This document shows, one piece after another, positions 45,172 to 57,487 of a DNA stretch of 64,000 nt. The DNA lies in the NCBI RefSeq assembly GCF_023278565.1, contig NC_064674.1:62001-126000 (forward strand), in the 5' to 3' direction. Position numbers and translations under genes: made by a program. Position 1 is the stretch's first letter. Each line of letters opens with the position of its first letter. Source of the stretch: Colletotrichum lupini. Taxonomy: Eukaryota > Ascomycota > Sordariomycetes > Glomerellales > Glomerellaceae. The notes beneath the pieces were generated by a model. The model had not been told where the DNA came from. It did no database searches and saw nothing but the letters and a program-made list of their open reading frames with translations.

Positions 45172-45459
45172 ATGCTACAGCGCCTTGAGTCTTCGATAAT
45201 TGAATCCGTCATCATTGCTGGCTCCGCCAATTCGGTATGTGATGCCGTATATTTGTTGCTCAAGATGGTCAAGGGAATGACGCGAGTCATCACTACCAAG
45301 GGTGCTGGTTCTCTGGTCATTCTGTTTTTGATGATCCTGGGTACAGCGAACTTCATCGCCTTCACCCCTATATGGCTCCTATCGCTCCTGAGCTACTCAA
45401 ATCTCAATGCAGAGAGCAGCATATCCCGGATGTTCCAGAGGACCGAACCAGGTTGTTGA
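45172..45459 (+). CDS. hypothetical protein with one hydrophobic segment
   Basis: 95 codons from an ATG at 45172. The central part (GAGSLVILFLMILGTANFIAF, then TPIWLLSLLSY) could be one or two membrane segments. The frame begins about 50 bases after the MITE copy. Plus-strand coding-like sequence resumes at about 45540-45780 (NILRPEIDRNGIILGPFYF; then KLLEPKNSAALLRLSKPI) in other frames, so it may be the start of a longer broken gene. No family recognised. Confidence 0.3.
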   Translation: MLQRLESSIIESVIIAGSANSVCDAVYLLLKMVKGMTRVITTKGAGSLVILFLMILGTANFIAFTPIWLLSLLSYSNLNAESSISRMFQRTEPGC

Positions 45460-48400
45460 TAAGTTGTTCAAATCTGGGACTTTCTCGATCTTGCAAACCA
45501 GAACCACGCTGGTTAATACGTGGCTAGTGACCACGTGAATATTCTCAGGCCCGAAATCGACAGAAATGGTATCATCCTAGGCCCATTTTATTTTAGGTGT
45601 CGTTATACTGTCCAATTTCCGGCCGATGCTCCGTGGCGATCGCTTGTCTGTGATTTACGATAAGCTCCTTGAGCCCAAAAACAGCGCGGCACTACTGAGG
45701 CTCAGCAAGCCTATCGGGAACGGCAACGGCGACCCGTCATACGCACTGGTTTGGACGACCGCTTCGGAATTTACGGTTAACACTAGAAGCCCGACGTTGG
45801 ACTTCATCATTAGTCTTCTAAGGACAGTAGCATTATTGACCGGAAAGCTACGAGGCGGCTGCTAACGAAGACGTCAACCAAATTCTATCATTTCCTGCTT
45901 CATTGCTCTAGCTGACTTATGAGCAATTCTCGTCTCCGGATCGACAGCAATTTTGGCGCCTTTATTGTATCATGGTCCCTATGAAATTGGCGACGGTGAG
46001 AATTCTCTTGCCATCATGGGACAAATCCACATAGTTCCAACGTCACTGGACTCCGCGGTTCAATCTATCTAGCCTTTACTGTATTGTCAAGGTCAACCAA
46101 ACTCCTGGATATGGTGTTAATGAACAAAGAGGCTTCACTACGGGATACGTGGATACTAAAGCGGTCTCTCAGTCAGGAACGAGAGTTTCATCACTCGCGG
46201 CACGGTTTTCTTCTGGTGAGAGTGTTGCTTCCAAGACCCATACCTAGTTTTGAAGACCTCTCGAAGTGATCATAGATGGAATCTATGGCAACAGCTCGAG
46301 CGCGACCTTGCTGGAGTAAGTTGAGTAGAAACTAATGTAGGCGAGCTGAGTATCTTCGAAATATCCCGATGTCTCTCGCTTGGTTTTGATCAGCAGCAGA
46401 TCTACTCCGTTGTTCATCGTTGCCTAGGTCATCTCTTTTCATAAGGTTTGTTGCAGGAGGTGGATCCTATGACTGGAATAAGAATCGAACACCCGGGGCG
46501 CCTGTTTGTGATGAGTCAGAGATTGTCGTCATCCATTCACCGCTTTGTTTAGAAGACTCTCAGCCGCCAGGCTCTCGCGCATCATGGGCCATCTAATTCG
46601 TGGCTTTACCGAGTGATGTTAGGACCCGGCTGGCTTGAATGAACTGTGTATAGACCGAGACGCGTGGAATAAGTTTGACGGCCCGAGAAGACTGCGTGAA
46701 GTCTCGGACTCGAGGAATTTTATTAATCGGAAGCTCCAGGAAACAAAACTTTCATTCACTGCGTCTAGTACTCAAGTTCTATTATAGATACAGAGCGTTT
46801 GAAGTCACCTTTTAGTTTCATAGCGGTCGATTTATTTATGATAGGTTCGGCTTGCGTTAAGTTGAATGGGTTGCAGCGGGGTTCAGTCAGGGGAACAAGC
46901 CAGTGATACACGAAGTGAACAAGAAGGCTCTGGTTTGTTCTCACTATTCAATGGTTGCATATTCATCACCCAGATTAAGGATAAACTGAGGTTTTCTTGA
47001 CCTTGCTCAGCCTCTATTTACATTGAGCTTACTAGAACGTAGAAGGCGCGAGTCTGTGTCGCTTGCCTTAACTAATATTAATATGGATGACCTTTTGAGA
47101 ATATAGCGAAGAGTCGGTCTTATATAAATATGCTACTAGTATTTGTAGTTCTGATAAGGGTCTTGTTGCGAAGTAGCGGGAGAAGGAGTCTTTGGAAATT
47201 TAAATTTCGTTGTTGCTAGCGCTCATCCTGTAGCATTGCTTAGTTAAAGTGGCCCTGATGTGACAGGAAGTAATGGTGTAACCAATGATCCGTTTTATAT
47301 ACATATAATGAGGATAGAAATAGATAGGAATAGAAATAAGGCCTTGCACAACCGATATTCTTGCACGGGCAACTGGAACTTCATGATTTATATCTGCGCG
47401 TCTCCCGGTTCCTAGCTAATGATGCGGCCTCGATAAAACCTGATTACTACGTGATATTAGCGAGCTCGAAGTTATACTATGGAATGCGATACTACTCTTG
47501 ATCTGGGCGACTTACCTACCCTCCTTTTTGGGCGCACAGTCTTAATCTCTGGCCCGTTGCTGTTCTTTTGCTTGTTAAATTGCCAAAAGGCCCAGAAGTG
47601 ACGCTAACTCGGAAGAAAAGAACACGTTGGGCGCTTTGCGTAATTCTTGATGATCTGCTATTTCCATTGAAAGCTAGTATACTATTCCGGTCAACGCACA
47701 GAATGCCTCGAGTCCCACTCTATCGGGGTCTTTGATATCTTTTGGAAAGTCTCTGCGTCTCTGGAAGCCCACTTTTATTCTCTTCTGGAAGGCTCCGTTA
47801 TGTACGGATTCTGAACTGGTTCATGTCATCTGGTCCTGAATGGCAAGTACTTAGACGGGCTGAGCAGCAGGGAGGGCCGTTATACTGGTAATGTTAGATA
47901 TGGTTATCTCGTTTTCATGTGGAATTCGGTGCCAAGGGTTGAAGTAACGACTCCTACGGCTGGCTTTCACCCACTATGCTCCTAACAATGCAGATGAATC
48001 TCTCAATACTGCTGGCGGACACCGCAAGGCCATAAGGCTGGCTCATTCCCATTTGATCCATGAACATTACCCAAACCCGGCGCATGGTTCTACCTCACGA
48101 AACCCCTGTTGTTGAGATATGTGGTGGCAGAAAGCACAGAGGCGTGATGCAGCGTATCAGGCGGGAAGGCTATGCAGGGAGAGCGGATGGATGTCGCGCA
48201 GCAGTCATCGAGGCATTTGACTTCAAGCTTGATCTCAAGCGTTGTTTCCTCTCTCCTTGTTTTGCGTCGCTTTCTCACGCTGTTCGTGACTAGTAGAGTT
48301 CGGCTGTGCCGCTGGTGATGTCTAAAGAGGTAGTCTTGGTGTCGGTAAACCCATACTTTAAGTACCTTGTTATCGAAGTAATAGACTTTTGTAAGTCATA

Positions 48401-49415
48401 AGTATACTCGGTGCGTTGTGCCTAAGAATTTGGAAACCCCCATATACTCCTGCCAAAGAAACTGGAGTGAGCGCGGGCGAGTCTCGAAACCTTCGGGCGG
48501 GTTGCTGAACCCATGAGCCTCCCAGTCATAATGATTGAAGCATGGCAACCTGTCTTGTGTTTCCTACATGCGCCCGAGGCCTCGGGATCTTGCCACTTCG
48601 CCCAATTGTGTTGAGTTCCACCACCTTCGTCGACTTGATGATTGATATCGAAGATTAGATACGGCGGTATGTCGGTTCCAGGGGCGTGGCAGGCGGCCAT
48701 CAAGCGAAACATCAAGCCAGATAGCGAGGTTGTATTACCGGCGGAAAAAGGGTGGTGAGGTAGGCTGGTCTTTGCAGCCGAGAAAGGAGATTAGGAGGCA
48801 TGCACCGAGATTCCAATCGTCAGGGCCGAATCATGTGAAGTTCGACATGATTCCGTAAGAGTAACGGTGAAGGGATAGCATGAGGGGGTGAGTGTATATG
48901 GACTTGGATTGAAGTCCATAGATTCTGCGCGCATGAAATGAGTTAGGACGCGATGGCACCGAGACCGGCAAGGTGTGCTGTGAATGCGCAATGGCGACCA
49001 GTGAAGTGGGCGAGGCTGACGGTGGCGCTTGGGATGACAAGGCTGAGGAATGAGAATGTGGAATATGTAACTGCAATGATGATGAAGGCGCGTAATCAAT
49101 GAATGGCAAAGGTTGGGAGCCTGTTGCTCTGGCCTGGTCTCATTGTCAGTGGCGCGAAGCAGTAGGTACAGCGCCACGGTAACAATGACAGCCGAGCGGA
49201 TACAGGTGGTGGGAGACGTGGGACCAAGCAACGCAGGACCCAGATCAAAGGAGCCCAGCACGTGCAAGAGTACTCAGCAGATGTCGGGCAGCTGTTTTCC
49301 GCGATTGTCGTAAAAGAAATAGGCCCGGTTATTGTCACTGTGTGCCATTGTCACTCGCTGCCAAGTGCACTCACGTAATCACGCCTCGTCGACTCGCAAC
49401 TTCCGCAACAAAACC
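45460..49415. other. gene-poor, no recognised gene
   Basis: About 4 kb with only short frames. 45626-45865 plus is coding-like but isolated. 46300-48000 shows no frame over 60 codons. 48422-48715 minus and 48791-49267 minus are open but low in support. No RNA gene or repeat recognised. Confidence 0.45.
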
Positions 49416-49416
49416 G

Positions 49417-49530
49417 GTCGCAATATACGCTTTCCACGGTCGCAATTGACAATTTCTCACGGTCGCAATCGACGATTTCCTACGGGCGCAAGGTGACGGC
49501 TTTTGCGGTCGCACTTGATTGGGCGTAAGT
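49417..49530. repeat. degenerate 23-bp tandem repeat, about 5 units
   Basis: Units beginning GGTCGCAAT and ending TTTCYYAC follow one another every 22-23 bases (GGTCGCAATTGACAATTTCTCAC, GGTCGCAATCGACGATTTCCTAC, and variants). No gene is associated. Confidence 0.75.
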
Positions 49531-49937
49531 GGGCGTTTTGCGACAGCACGCGCGATGGGTTACGTAAGCGCCCGTCCCAAGCGTTAGCAGTGGCACGCAA
49601 TCAAGCTATCCGCAATCATAGAAACTCCTGCATGTGAGGTCGCAGTTGAGTTGGCGTATCCGAATATTTCCGAGACCACAAACGTTGACGGGCGCAATTG
49701 ATTGATCATCCATGTGAGCCTGGAGAAAGTCGTTAATTGCGGCGAGATGCAACCGAGGTAAGCCTGGCACATGGGCAACGTAGGCCAACGACTTAACCAA
49801 GATGACCACTCGCGATTAAGAGGGGGTGATAAATGATCCAGTGTACAAGAGTGGTGATAACATGCGATAGCTATTGGAGATCATGAGATGATGGCGTGCA
49901 AGTCGTCAACTGAGGTGCATTACCAATGATGGAAATA

Positions 49938-50565
49938 TTATCGGTGTACCACAAAGATAAGCGATAAGAGATAAGATAAAGCTGGGACAAGGTACCTTAG
50001 GTTGGGCGGGCGGAAGGGTTCTGTGGTGGCCGATGCTTGTAAGTGGGGCTGCGCGCACAGGCCATGTATCTTTGACGGATACGTGCATGATCTTGTTGCA
50101 TCTTGCAACACGACTATGCTAATGCAGAGTATACCGTACTGAAGGGGGTCTGTGTCACACATTACGTGTGCGACTGAGTCAGCGTCCTCGGACCACTCCA
50201 CGATGTTGGCGATGTCCCTTTTGTCCATGTTGACGGGCTGGCACCTGGTCGAACGGCGCCAGTATATCTCTGGCCATCCCGATGATCTCCTAATGGATGA
50301 GACAGAAACCAAAGGGTGCAAAATTTTCCTTTATTTGGCCCATTCCAGATGCCCGCAGCATCGCTAATCTGAGTTTCGCTGGGATGCATCTGCAATCTCG
50401 GATCGTTGACACGTTTAAGACTGGACAAGTCCCAGAGATGACCCAAGCAGCCCGGGCAAGTGCATCGCTATTGGTGCCGTAGCTTTTCCCCTCGGCGCCG
50501 GCAAAAGCAGTCGACAGCTCGGTGATCCTGATGGCCTCAAAAGTGGTGCTGCGTTTAGCTGGCAT
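49938..50565 (-). CDS. hypothetical coding region, two frames, unknown
   Basis: From an ATG at 50565 the minus frame reads MPAKRSTTFEAIRITELSTA, FAGAEGKSYGTNSDALARAA up to about 50290. A second frame continues from about 50290 with RSSGWPEIYWRRSTRCQPV, NMDKRDIANIVEWSEDADSV, ending near 50100. The composition is protein-like, but a frameshift or intron is needed to join them. No domain recognised. Confidence 0.3.
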
Positions 50566-50599
50566 CGGGCGTACGAAGCCTCAATTCTTCTAACAACGA

Positions 50600-51850
50600 G
50601 GAGCGCTCAGTATACAGCGGCCATGGTGGTGATACCCTGGTGATATGATGCTTGTGAAGAAGATGTGGCCACGAGCGATGGATGTGTCCGATACGTCAAT
50701 GTCCATAGTTCCTGCCCCCCACTGCTCATCTTCTTTCAAGTGGCCACTGAAGTGCTGTCAGTGACAAGGACCCTGGACTGGGAAAATGGGATGTGTGGCA
50801 TTGAACCCAGTGTAGCCCGTGTGACACCATGGCGTGGCCGATACTACTACCCTTTGTGATAGTGCTTCCTCGTCTTCAATGATACCGCATCGGCAGGGGG
50901 AAAGCGTGCCGTAATGGTCGCATTGTGATATTAGTCTATGATTGGGTTACAGAGAACCTGCTATCTCCAACAGCCTCATCAATAACAGCAATAGATTTCC
51001 CAAACCTAATTCCAGCCTCCGCGATTGCTCTTAGCATGCCCATGTTCTCCTCTGTCTCTACTAGCCTGAGCTTGCCGTCTTGGCGACCACCTGCTCATCG
51101 CTTGACTGCACTCTGACGGCTGGTGTCCAAAAGCCCAAGCGGGATCCCGGCTGTGTCAAAGGCTCAAACTTGCCATCTTAGTGACCACTTAAGTTTCATC
51201 GACCAGTCCGGCACGACACAGATACCGAATCAGCAGCCATGGCGAACGAGCAGATCTAGCTGTATCTGGTGATGATACTACTGGTGACGGCGTTCGTGAT
51301 ACACTGTCTGTTCTTCTTGCCGGCCTCGCTACCGGCGCCGCGATAGAGCGCTGCAGCGGTATTACGCACGCGTGAGGCGGCGGTAGAGAGGATACAGCAG
51401 ATGTTCCCTCAAGTGTACCGGCGGACGATTCTGTGGGCTCTACGGAGAAATAGCGGGAATATCCAGGCGACGTTTAAGAGTAATCATGCAGGACGGATCC
51501 GTCTGCTACATGCCATCTTAGTGGCGACTTGGTCAGCGCTTGATTGCGATCTGACTTCTGGTGTTCAGGTTCTAAATGGGATTCTGGCTGGCTTGAAGAG
51601 CCCAAGTCTGTTCTCGTGGTCCTTCATCTCTCCAACGATGGATACTTTATCCTCGTGCAGGACTGCTGCGTGCCCTGATCGCCGCCGCTCGGCTTCGAGA
51701 CCTCTGCGCCGGAACATCGCCGTAGTATTAACCAATCTCCGCTGGTGGCTGATCACATCCGGTTTGAGGACACGGTCATTTTCCTGTAGAGCCGTATTCG
51801 AGTCGATATACTTGAAAGAAAGAAAGCAAGAATGGACCTTACCTACTCTG
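50600..51850. other. no recognised gene
   Basis: Open plus frame 51401-51952 (183 codons) overlaps a minus frame 51565-52050; neither has a domain. The minus strand is favoured because its end carries the conserved piece described next. Confidence 0.4.
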
Positions 51851-51859
51851 CTCGGAGTT

Positions 51860-52030
51860 GGCGTACGTGAGCTGGTGTCAATGCTGGCGCCATTGCTGGC
51901 GACGGGCTCCTCATGGAGGGGGCTGGGGTACAGGAGCGGGTTCTCCTGTTGATCGATCCAGGCGCTGAAATCTTCCAGAGCGAAGGTGAATGGTAGCCTG
52001 GTCGCAATACTGTGAGCCGGCAAGCACGGG
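51860..52030 (-). pseudogene. fragment related to 53.9-54.2 kb piece
   Basis: The minus frame reads LEDFSAWIDQQENPLLYPSP then LHEEP, matching MEDSSAWTSEHEYSLLYHNF then LHKKP at about 54030-54115. The DNA is similar over about 75 bases (GTACARGAGCG...CCAGGCGCTGRARTCTTCCA). The protein family is unknown. Confidence 0.45.
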
Positions 52031-52756
52031 GTCTGCAACCACATCCTCATGCTGAGTGGTCGTCACTGATGCAGCAGATATTGAGGGTGGGTGCAAGTGT
52101 CCCGATGGCCGCGATGACGATGAAAGTGACGTTTCCAAAAGGCCGAGTCGGTGGAGCCAACGTCGGACAGGGCCGAACAATGATTGCTGAATTTCAAGTA
52201 GAAGGCTCGTAGACCATAACGTTGATTATGGCTGTAGCTTTGGACGTCGAGATGAGAAGGTAGTAAGGATAGTAGGCGTGTCAATTCGCATGCCGAAGTG
52301 TTCAGCGATTCGGATGGAATACCGGAGGAATTCTGGATGAGTAGCCATGCCAAGGTGAATTTAGCGGCCGCGAAAGTAGTGACCTTGTGAGACTCATACT
52401 TGTGTCGGACGTAAAAGTAGGTAGAGATCATGATGACCACAGATCAAACTGTCGATTCGAGATTTGACCAACATCTTGCATCTCTGTCTCTCAAGTTGAG
52501 CAGACGCAAGAGGGTGTAAAAGAGGAAACGCGTTCAGTCTTGGACGCCTGCTGCCTTTGACTTGCGCGACTTGGGGCCCACGATGGTTTCGGTGTCGCTT
52601 CGCACCGGTGCCCGCATTCTGTATATGGCACTGTCTTGCCCTTGCCGCCCTGGTGCACCTTGGATGCGGTACCGCGCTTGCCGCCGCTGGAGCTCGAAGC
52701 CCATGGGCCGCCACGAATTGCGGGCGTGAGCGGGATGGTGAGTGATAATAATATTT

Positions 52757-52972
52757 TGTTGATATACACGTCAGCAGGGCAAACACTTTCGTCCGTTACG
52801 AAGTCCAGCAATGGTATTCGACTGCGAATATGGTATGAAAGATCGAAGCTGGTGGACAGAGCCCAAAGTTCCTTCGTCGGGTGCAAGGACCTCATGTAAG
52901 GTAGGCGAGAGGGCCATTTGCAGCGGCTCAACCACCTTCCGAGCCCCCTTTTCTGCCGTGAATATTCCAGCA
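52757..52972 (-). repeat. solo LTR-like repeat (family A), reverse orientation
   Basis: 216 bp; the reverse complement starts TGCTGGAATATTCACGGCAG and ends CCCTGCTGACGTGTATATCAACA. All blocks of the 5291-5493 copy are present in order, including GCAAATGGCCCT, GGGCTCTGTCCACCA and CATACCATATTCGCAGTCGAA. No duplication is visible at the edges. Confidence 0.7.
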
Positions 52973-53852
52973 TGTTCTGTGTCGGGGTGGATCGTAAATC
53001 GCCAACCAGAGTGAAGGCAGGCTGTCAATTGCGACCCTTACGCAGCGAGCCCAAGGTAGATGCGAGGGATTAGGGTTTGAACACAAGATTGCCGCTTCCA
53101 TTTCCAGCAACTAGCAATTTGGCTGTCGCAATGGTCCTTCCTGCACTACCTAGATGTTTCCCTATTCGAGCAGGAGGAGCTCGGTTCTGAACTTGGCCCG
53201 GTTTTTTGTAATTCCCGAGCCTTCCATGCTCCCGTTTTTCACGTCCATTGGGTTCCGCGCTATCAGATTGTAGACATTGTTCCTGCAGCTCAAGGCTTGG
53301 TGGGGTCTGGTCATCCTTTCAGCGGCGAGCCCAACTTCCGGCGGATTCTTGAAGGAAACAATCGGGTGGCTATCTATTACCAACTCTGAAATGAACTTTG
53401 AATATCCTGTCAACCGCTCCACTCCACTCCTGGCCAAAAATGTTACCTTTCCGATAAGAGCTTCTCAGGCTCATGTAACCACGGTTCCCCTGTCTACTTT
53501 GACTTGCAGCAAGCACGAACACGACCGCGGTCGAGCGATGAATAGCTGGGCAGGCCAACTCTGACCTGAACCTTTACTATCCCGTCGACCACTCCCTTCC
53601 ACGCCTCGCCGAACAGGCCTTCTTTGCAATGGGAGCTTTCCGGGACCATGTAATCAGATTTGCTCTGCCCGCTTTGACCTGGGCTCGGGTGGTAGGGAGC
53701 TAGCGTCAGGTAAGCACTTCTCCATTTTTACCTCGACGCCTGGTAAGCCTTCTACACCTACCTGCTCACATAGAAATCAACAGATGTGCCTTCCAACCGA
53801 AAGTTTCAATCGCTCAATCCGCTCCCAATCAGTACAATCCCGACCGCTGCGA

Positions 53853-54203
53853 TTAATCTGCCCCGTCACAAAGTCGCCTTCCTCTTTTGCCTTGCCTACA
53901 ACATGCTTGGTCTTCTTGCCTCACTGCCATTCCCGATGGCGGACCATCCTTCCGCTCGTTCTCGAGACCACGGGAAATCACGGTGACCTGATTGACGTTG
54001 GTACACTTCAACTGGTTCACGTCGGTGCTGCTGAGAGGTTTCTTGTGGAGGAAGTTGTGGTACAAGAGCGAGTACTCATGCTCGCTGGTCCAGGCGCTGG
54101 AGTCTTCCATGACAATACGTACCATTTTGAGCTGGGATTTGATGTCGTCTCCAACTATCACCAGCTGATCGGTCAACCCAGAGCTCGGCACGACTTCCCA
54201 CAA
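53853..54203 (-). pseudogene. coding piece with relatives at 20.3 and 51.9 kb
   Basis: A 116-codon open minus frame. Residues about 30-60 (MEDSSAWTSEHEYSLLYHNF, LHKKP) match the 51.9 kb piece. Residues about 60-85 (LSSTDVNQLKCTNVNQVTVI) match the 20.3 kb piece (LKYPIVNQVTVIF). It thus links two otherwise separate fragments into one gene order. No recognised family. The ATG at 54203 is only the first in the open frame. Confidence 0.45.
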
Positions 54204-54596
54204 TTACATCACAATCGTCATGGCCTTTCTCTGAGTCCTTTATCCATCAGTCGATCGCGACGCACATCTTACAGCAAACCATACACCGGCATCCTAGCCA
54301 GTCAGACGGCGGCGTTTTCGCCTCAACAAGAGTTTTTCCATCCTAGACCCAGGCCAACTTTATCTGCGGGCAATTAGCCGACAGCTTTAAGCGTACTCGC
54401 ATCGCTCATCGCACGCTGAACTACCTACACGGCGGTGTGCTTACGATCGCCTCACGCCCTTCCAACAGACACAACGCACAATCAATTTGTCCAAGCACGC
54501 ACATGGATGGATCACAATGAAAGGCGTCAGGGCGGCGGACCGGATTATTCAATGATATGCCAGGAATTCAACGGCAGGCGAGCATCACCATTCTGG

Positions 54597-54790
54597 TTGC
54601 CAATAGGCGTACGATACAGGGAGAGAGACCACAGAGGCCAACTGCTGTTTAGGATCAAAGAGATGGGTTACCAAATCTGTTCCTGCATAGAGGTGTAATC
54701 CGAGCAGCTCCTTCGTTGCTTCGACCCTCCTGTTCTCCCTGACTAACCCATGTCCGAGAGGGCTCTGACACTGGTCGACTCTACAGTTTT
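54597..54790 (+). repeat. MITE copy (30985 family), diverged
   Basis: CCAATAGGCGTACGATACAGGGAG, CCACAGAGGCCAACTGCTGTTTAGG, AGCAGCTCCTTCGTTGCTTCG and GCTCTGACACTGGTC follow the order of the 30985-31243 copy. The central TATA-like stretch is deleted. Confidence 0.6.
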
Positions 54791-56120
54791 TCGCCTCATT
54801 GGCCCACTTCGATGCTCCTAAGAAACCTTTTTCAGATTTAAACGGTTGAATCTGTGATCCTCTTGATCTCGACCTACTTTCGCGTCGCCAGTCTCGATAA
54901 CACAAGGTCGACCAACTTCGGAACCTGCGCCACAGTGGCCTTGTGAGATCTGTACTTGCGCCAAACGTAAAGGGGGCTCGGCGAGGAAGACATTGATACT
55001 CCTTGGCTATTCCTGCCCTTTTTCTGCCAAATTGTATTCAGGTCGGTATACTCTCTCGCTGGCGACGGTCGATGCATAAAGGAGCTCGATGAGGAAGGCA
55101 TGGATGATCCATTGGCTCTTCCTACCCAGCCCCCACGATGATGTGCTCCGATCGGTACACTCACTCGGAGAGAGAGACCGTATTTGGATCCATTTGGATC
55201 AGAGTCAAGGCGGTCGGTAAGAAGAACAGCAACATGTATGCCACCTCATCCAATAAGAGGGAAGGAGTGGCGAGGCTAACAGCACTTACGGACTTGTATC
55301 TTAGTGGAAGTACGTAATTTGGAAGCATTAGACTCATTACCTAGGTGGAAACAGTATGACGGCAATGATTGCAGCCATTAGCCCCGCCGGAGATATTGGC
55401 GCCTGATGGGGGTGGTATCAGAGAACTGAAGGGGTAGTGTGGCTATGTAATTTTTGGCAATGTGGCTAGAATGTCAGGCTTTATCTCAACAAGGTACCTT
55501 TTGAAAGGTACTCGAACGATTTGGCCAGGTCACTGGCGGTGCAATTTGTTCTGCGGGTGCGGGTACGGGCGGGCAGGCCAAGAGATGTAGCAGCGACTTT
55601 CCATTGAGAGCAGCAGGCCGGGGGACGGGGAATTAAGGTTTATAGCTAACGTATAGTAACGTACGCAGTAATTAGGTTCTTAGATATAGGTTCTAATAAT
55701 ATACTTTAACTAGTATTCTTAGCATATCTTAAAGTAAAATAACGTAAGTAAATACTTTACTATACCGAGTCCTTAGAGAGCTTACTATAACTAACTATAG
55801 AATTTAACGAGTACTCCGTATCTATATAGATAGGTACCTTACCTTATAGTAGAAACCACGGGGCCCTAACTCAGGATTCAATACGTGAATCACATCGGGG
55901 GCAGTGCCTACCTCAATGTACCTCAAGTCGCGTGCGGTTTCCGTGGTAGGTATGTCAGGTCAGGTGGCGGTGGTTGTGGCTGCCTAAGGTAGTGTACGTA
56001 CCTACCACCCGCCCGTCGAAGTGGACCTGAGGTCGGAGGTCCAAGTAAGCTGTGGTCCAAGCTCCTTCCCGTCCAGCCCTTGCATCGGGTCCTGGCCTGC
56101 GTCTCTCAATTCCTCCTCTA
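54791..56120. other. no recognised gene; RIP-like AT island at about 55640-55850
   Basis: A short minus frame (54874-55164) lacks domains. 55640-55850 is a TpA-rich, CpA-poor patch resembling a small RIPped repeat remnant. The rest is ordinary intergenic DNA. Confidence 0.5.
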
Positions 56121-56129
56121 CACACCTCA

Positions 56130-56414
56130 CACCTCATACCTCTCTCTCTCTCTCTCTCCCACTTTTCTCTATCATACAATCACCTCCCACACATACACAC
56201 AAACGCACCATCACACACACACACACACAATCGCACATGACCATCCACATCAGAAGTCACCCAAATTGTTGAACCTCGTCATCAAACTCAAATCATTCGA
56301 CTGTGCGCTCCGCGACCGCGTGTCCCACGCCCAAATTCTTTCAACTCAAGCGTAAGCTATTTCTACTCGATGCTACAATCACTCCCGATGTGCTAATTTA
56401 AACGCAGCGCAGAA
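56130..56414 (+). promoter_or_regulatory. promoter/5' leader with pyrimidine tract and leader intron
   Basis: (TC)n at about 56142-56158 and (AC)n at about 56212-56229 form the pyrimidine-rich leader common before fungal genes. A GT-AG intron (GTAAGCTATTT at about 56352 to AAACGCAG at about 56406, with a GCTAATTT branch-like sequence) lies just before the ATG at 56415. Confidence 0.5.
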
Positions 56415-57029
56415 ATGTTCGCGCAATACCGTTCTCAGCACCTTGATCGCCACTATGCGCGCCTTCATTGGGATGCCGAGTTGGAAGCCATGAATGGTGA
56501 GTCGCTCCGCATTTACGACACAGTACTCCTCCTGCTTGAGCACTATTTCTAACATCAGAAAATAGCCAGAGATGACAAAGCCGCTTCAGACTAGCAGTCA
56601 GGCAACGGCGATGACATCCAATTTAACCCGACAATGTCCAACATTGTGCCTGAGTCCGACCACGACGACGACCAAAGTGCGATTCTTCGTCAGGCTGCAT
56701 CCTACCAGAGCCGGTTTCCAGTCAATTTCCCCTACAGAGACAACGTTTCCGACGAAGACTCCGACAGGACATCAAACCAGCGCTATGCGCCGAGCTCCTC
56801 CTACGATCTCGAACCTCCGCCTTCATTGTTAGTGGAGACAGCCATGGACAATGAGGAAAGCCTGACCGGCAGTCCGACGCTTGATTGGGTGTGCGGTTTT
56901 ATAGATAATTCTTTGAACACAATCGATTACTTGATGCCAGAGCAAGTTCGGGAGGTGATACACTTCGTGCTGGACTATGTCTGGGCATTCTGGTGTGGGG
57001 TTGATGACAGAGAGGGCTTTTTAGTCTAA
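56415..57029 (+). CDS. hypothetical acidic protein, split model
   Basis: Exon 1 (56415-56496) encodes MFAQYRSQHLDRHYARLHW and DAELEAMN and ends at GGTGAGT; a 62-bp intron ends CTAACATCAG (56558). Splicing there reaches a stop after four codons (ENSQR). The main open frame, 56634-57029 (131 residues: acidic N-terminus SDHDDDQSAI, Ser/Pro middle, aromatic C-terminus VLDYVWAFWCGVDD), is in another phase. A second acceptor (CTAGCAG, 56591-56597) lies just upstream but does not fix the phase. So either a small exon is missed, the gene is frameshifted, or two frames are translated. No domain recognised. Confidence 0.5.
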
Positions 57030-57142
57030 TAAATGAAGAAAACGGAAAACAGGTGTCCCCACTGGGGCTAATAAAACTTTTTAGGACCGGCAACGTCTCC
57101 TCGCCATTAGCAATGTCCAGAATGATAGTGCGATTATCCCTT

Positions 57143-57487
57143 TGTTATAATAGCTTTAACTATCTATAGACTTACTGTACGTTACGTAACCTTAGTTATA
57201 TAATTACTAAGGCCTACTTCGTTCGCACCCTCTATATTAAAATAAGCTTTATACCTATTTCCTATTTTTAATAAATAACCGTTTTCTTTATATATATATA
57301 AGAGATTAGGCTATAAGTACTTAACTAGCGAGGCTATAATATAAATATAGGTATATTATAAGACTAAAGCTTATAAAGTCCTTTATAAGGGCTCTACTTC
57401 TTAAAAAGTTTTTTTATAATACGATCTATATACTAGTTACTAAGTTATTAGCGTTCTATTACTAGCTATATCCCGAATTTATTATAA
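57143..57487 (-). repeat. possible 3' LTR of the gypsy element
   Basis: Plus-strand start TGTTATAATAGCTT. The inner edge (TATAATTACT) lies directly beside a run of C, which on the minus strand is AAGGGGGGAG, a typical polypurine tract before an LTR. No partner LTR is available for confirmation. Confidence 0.4.

Noticed and set aside
51401..51952. 183-codon open frame on plus
   Set aside because: No domain; the minus strand of the same region carries the piece conserved at 54.1 kb.
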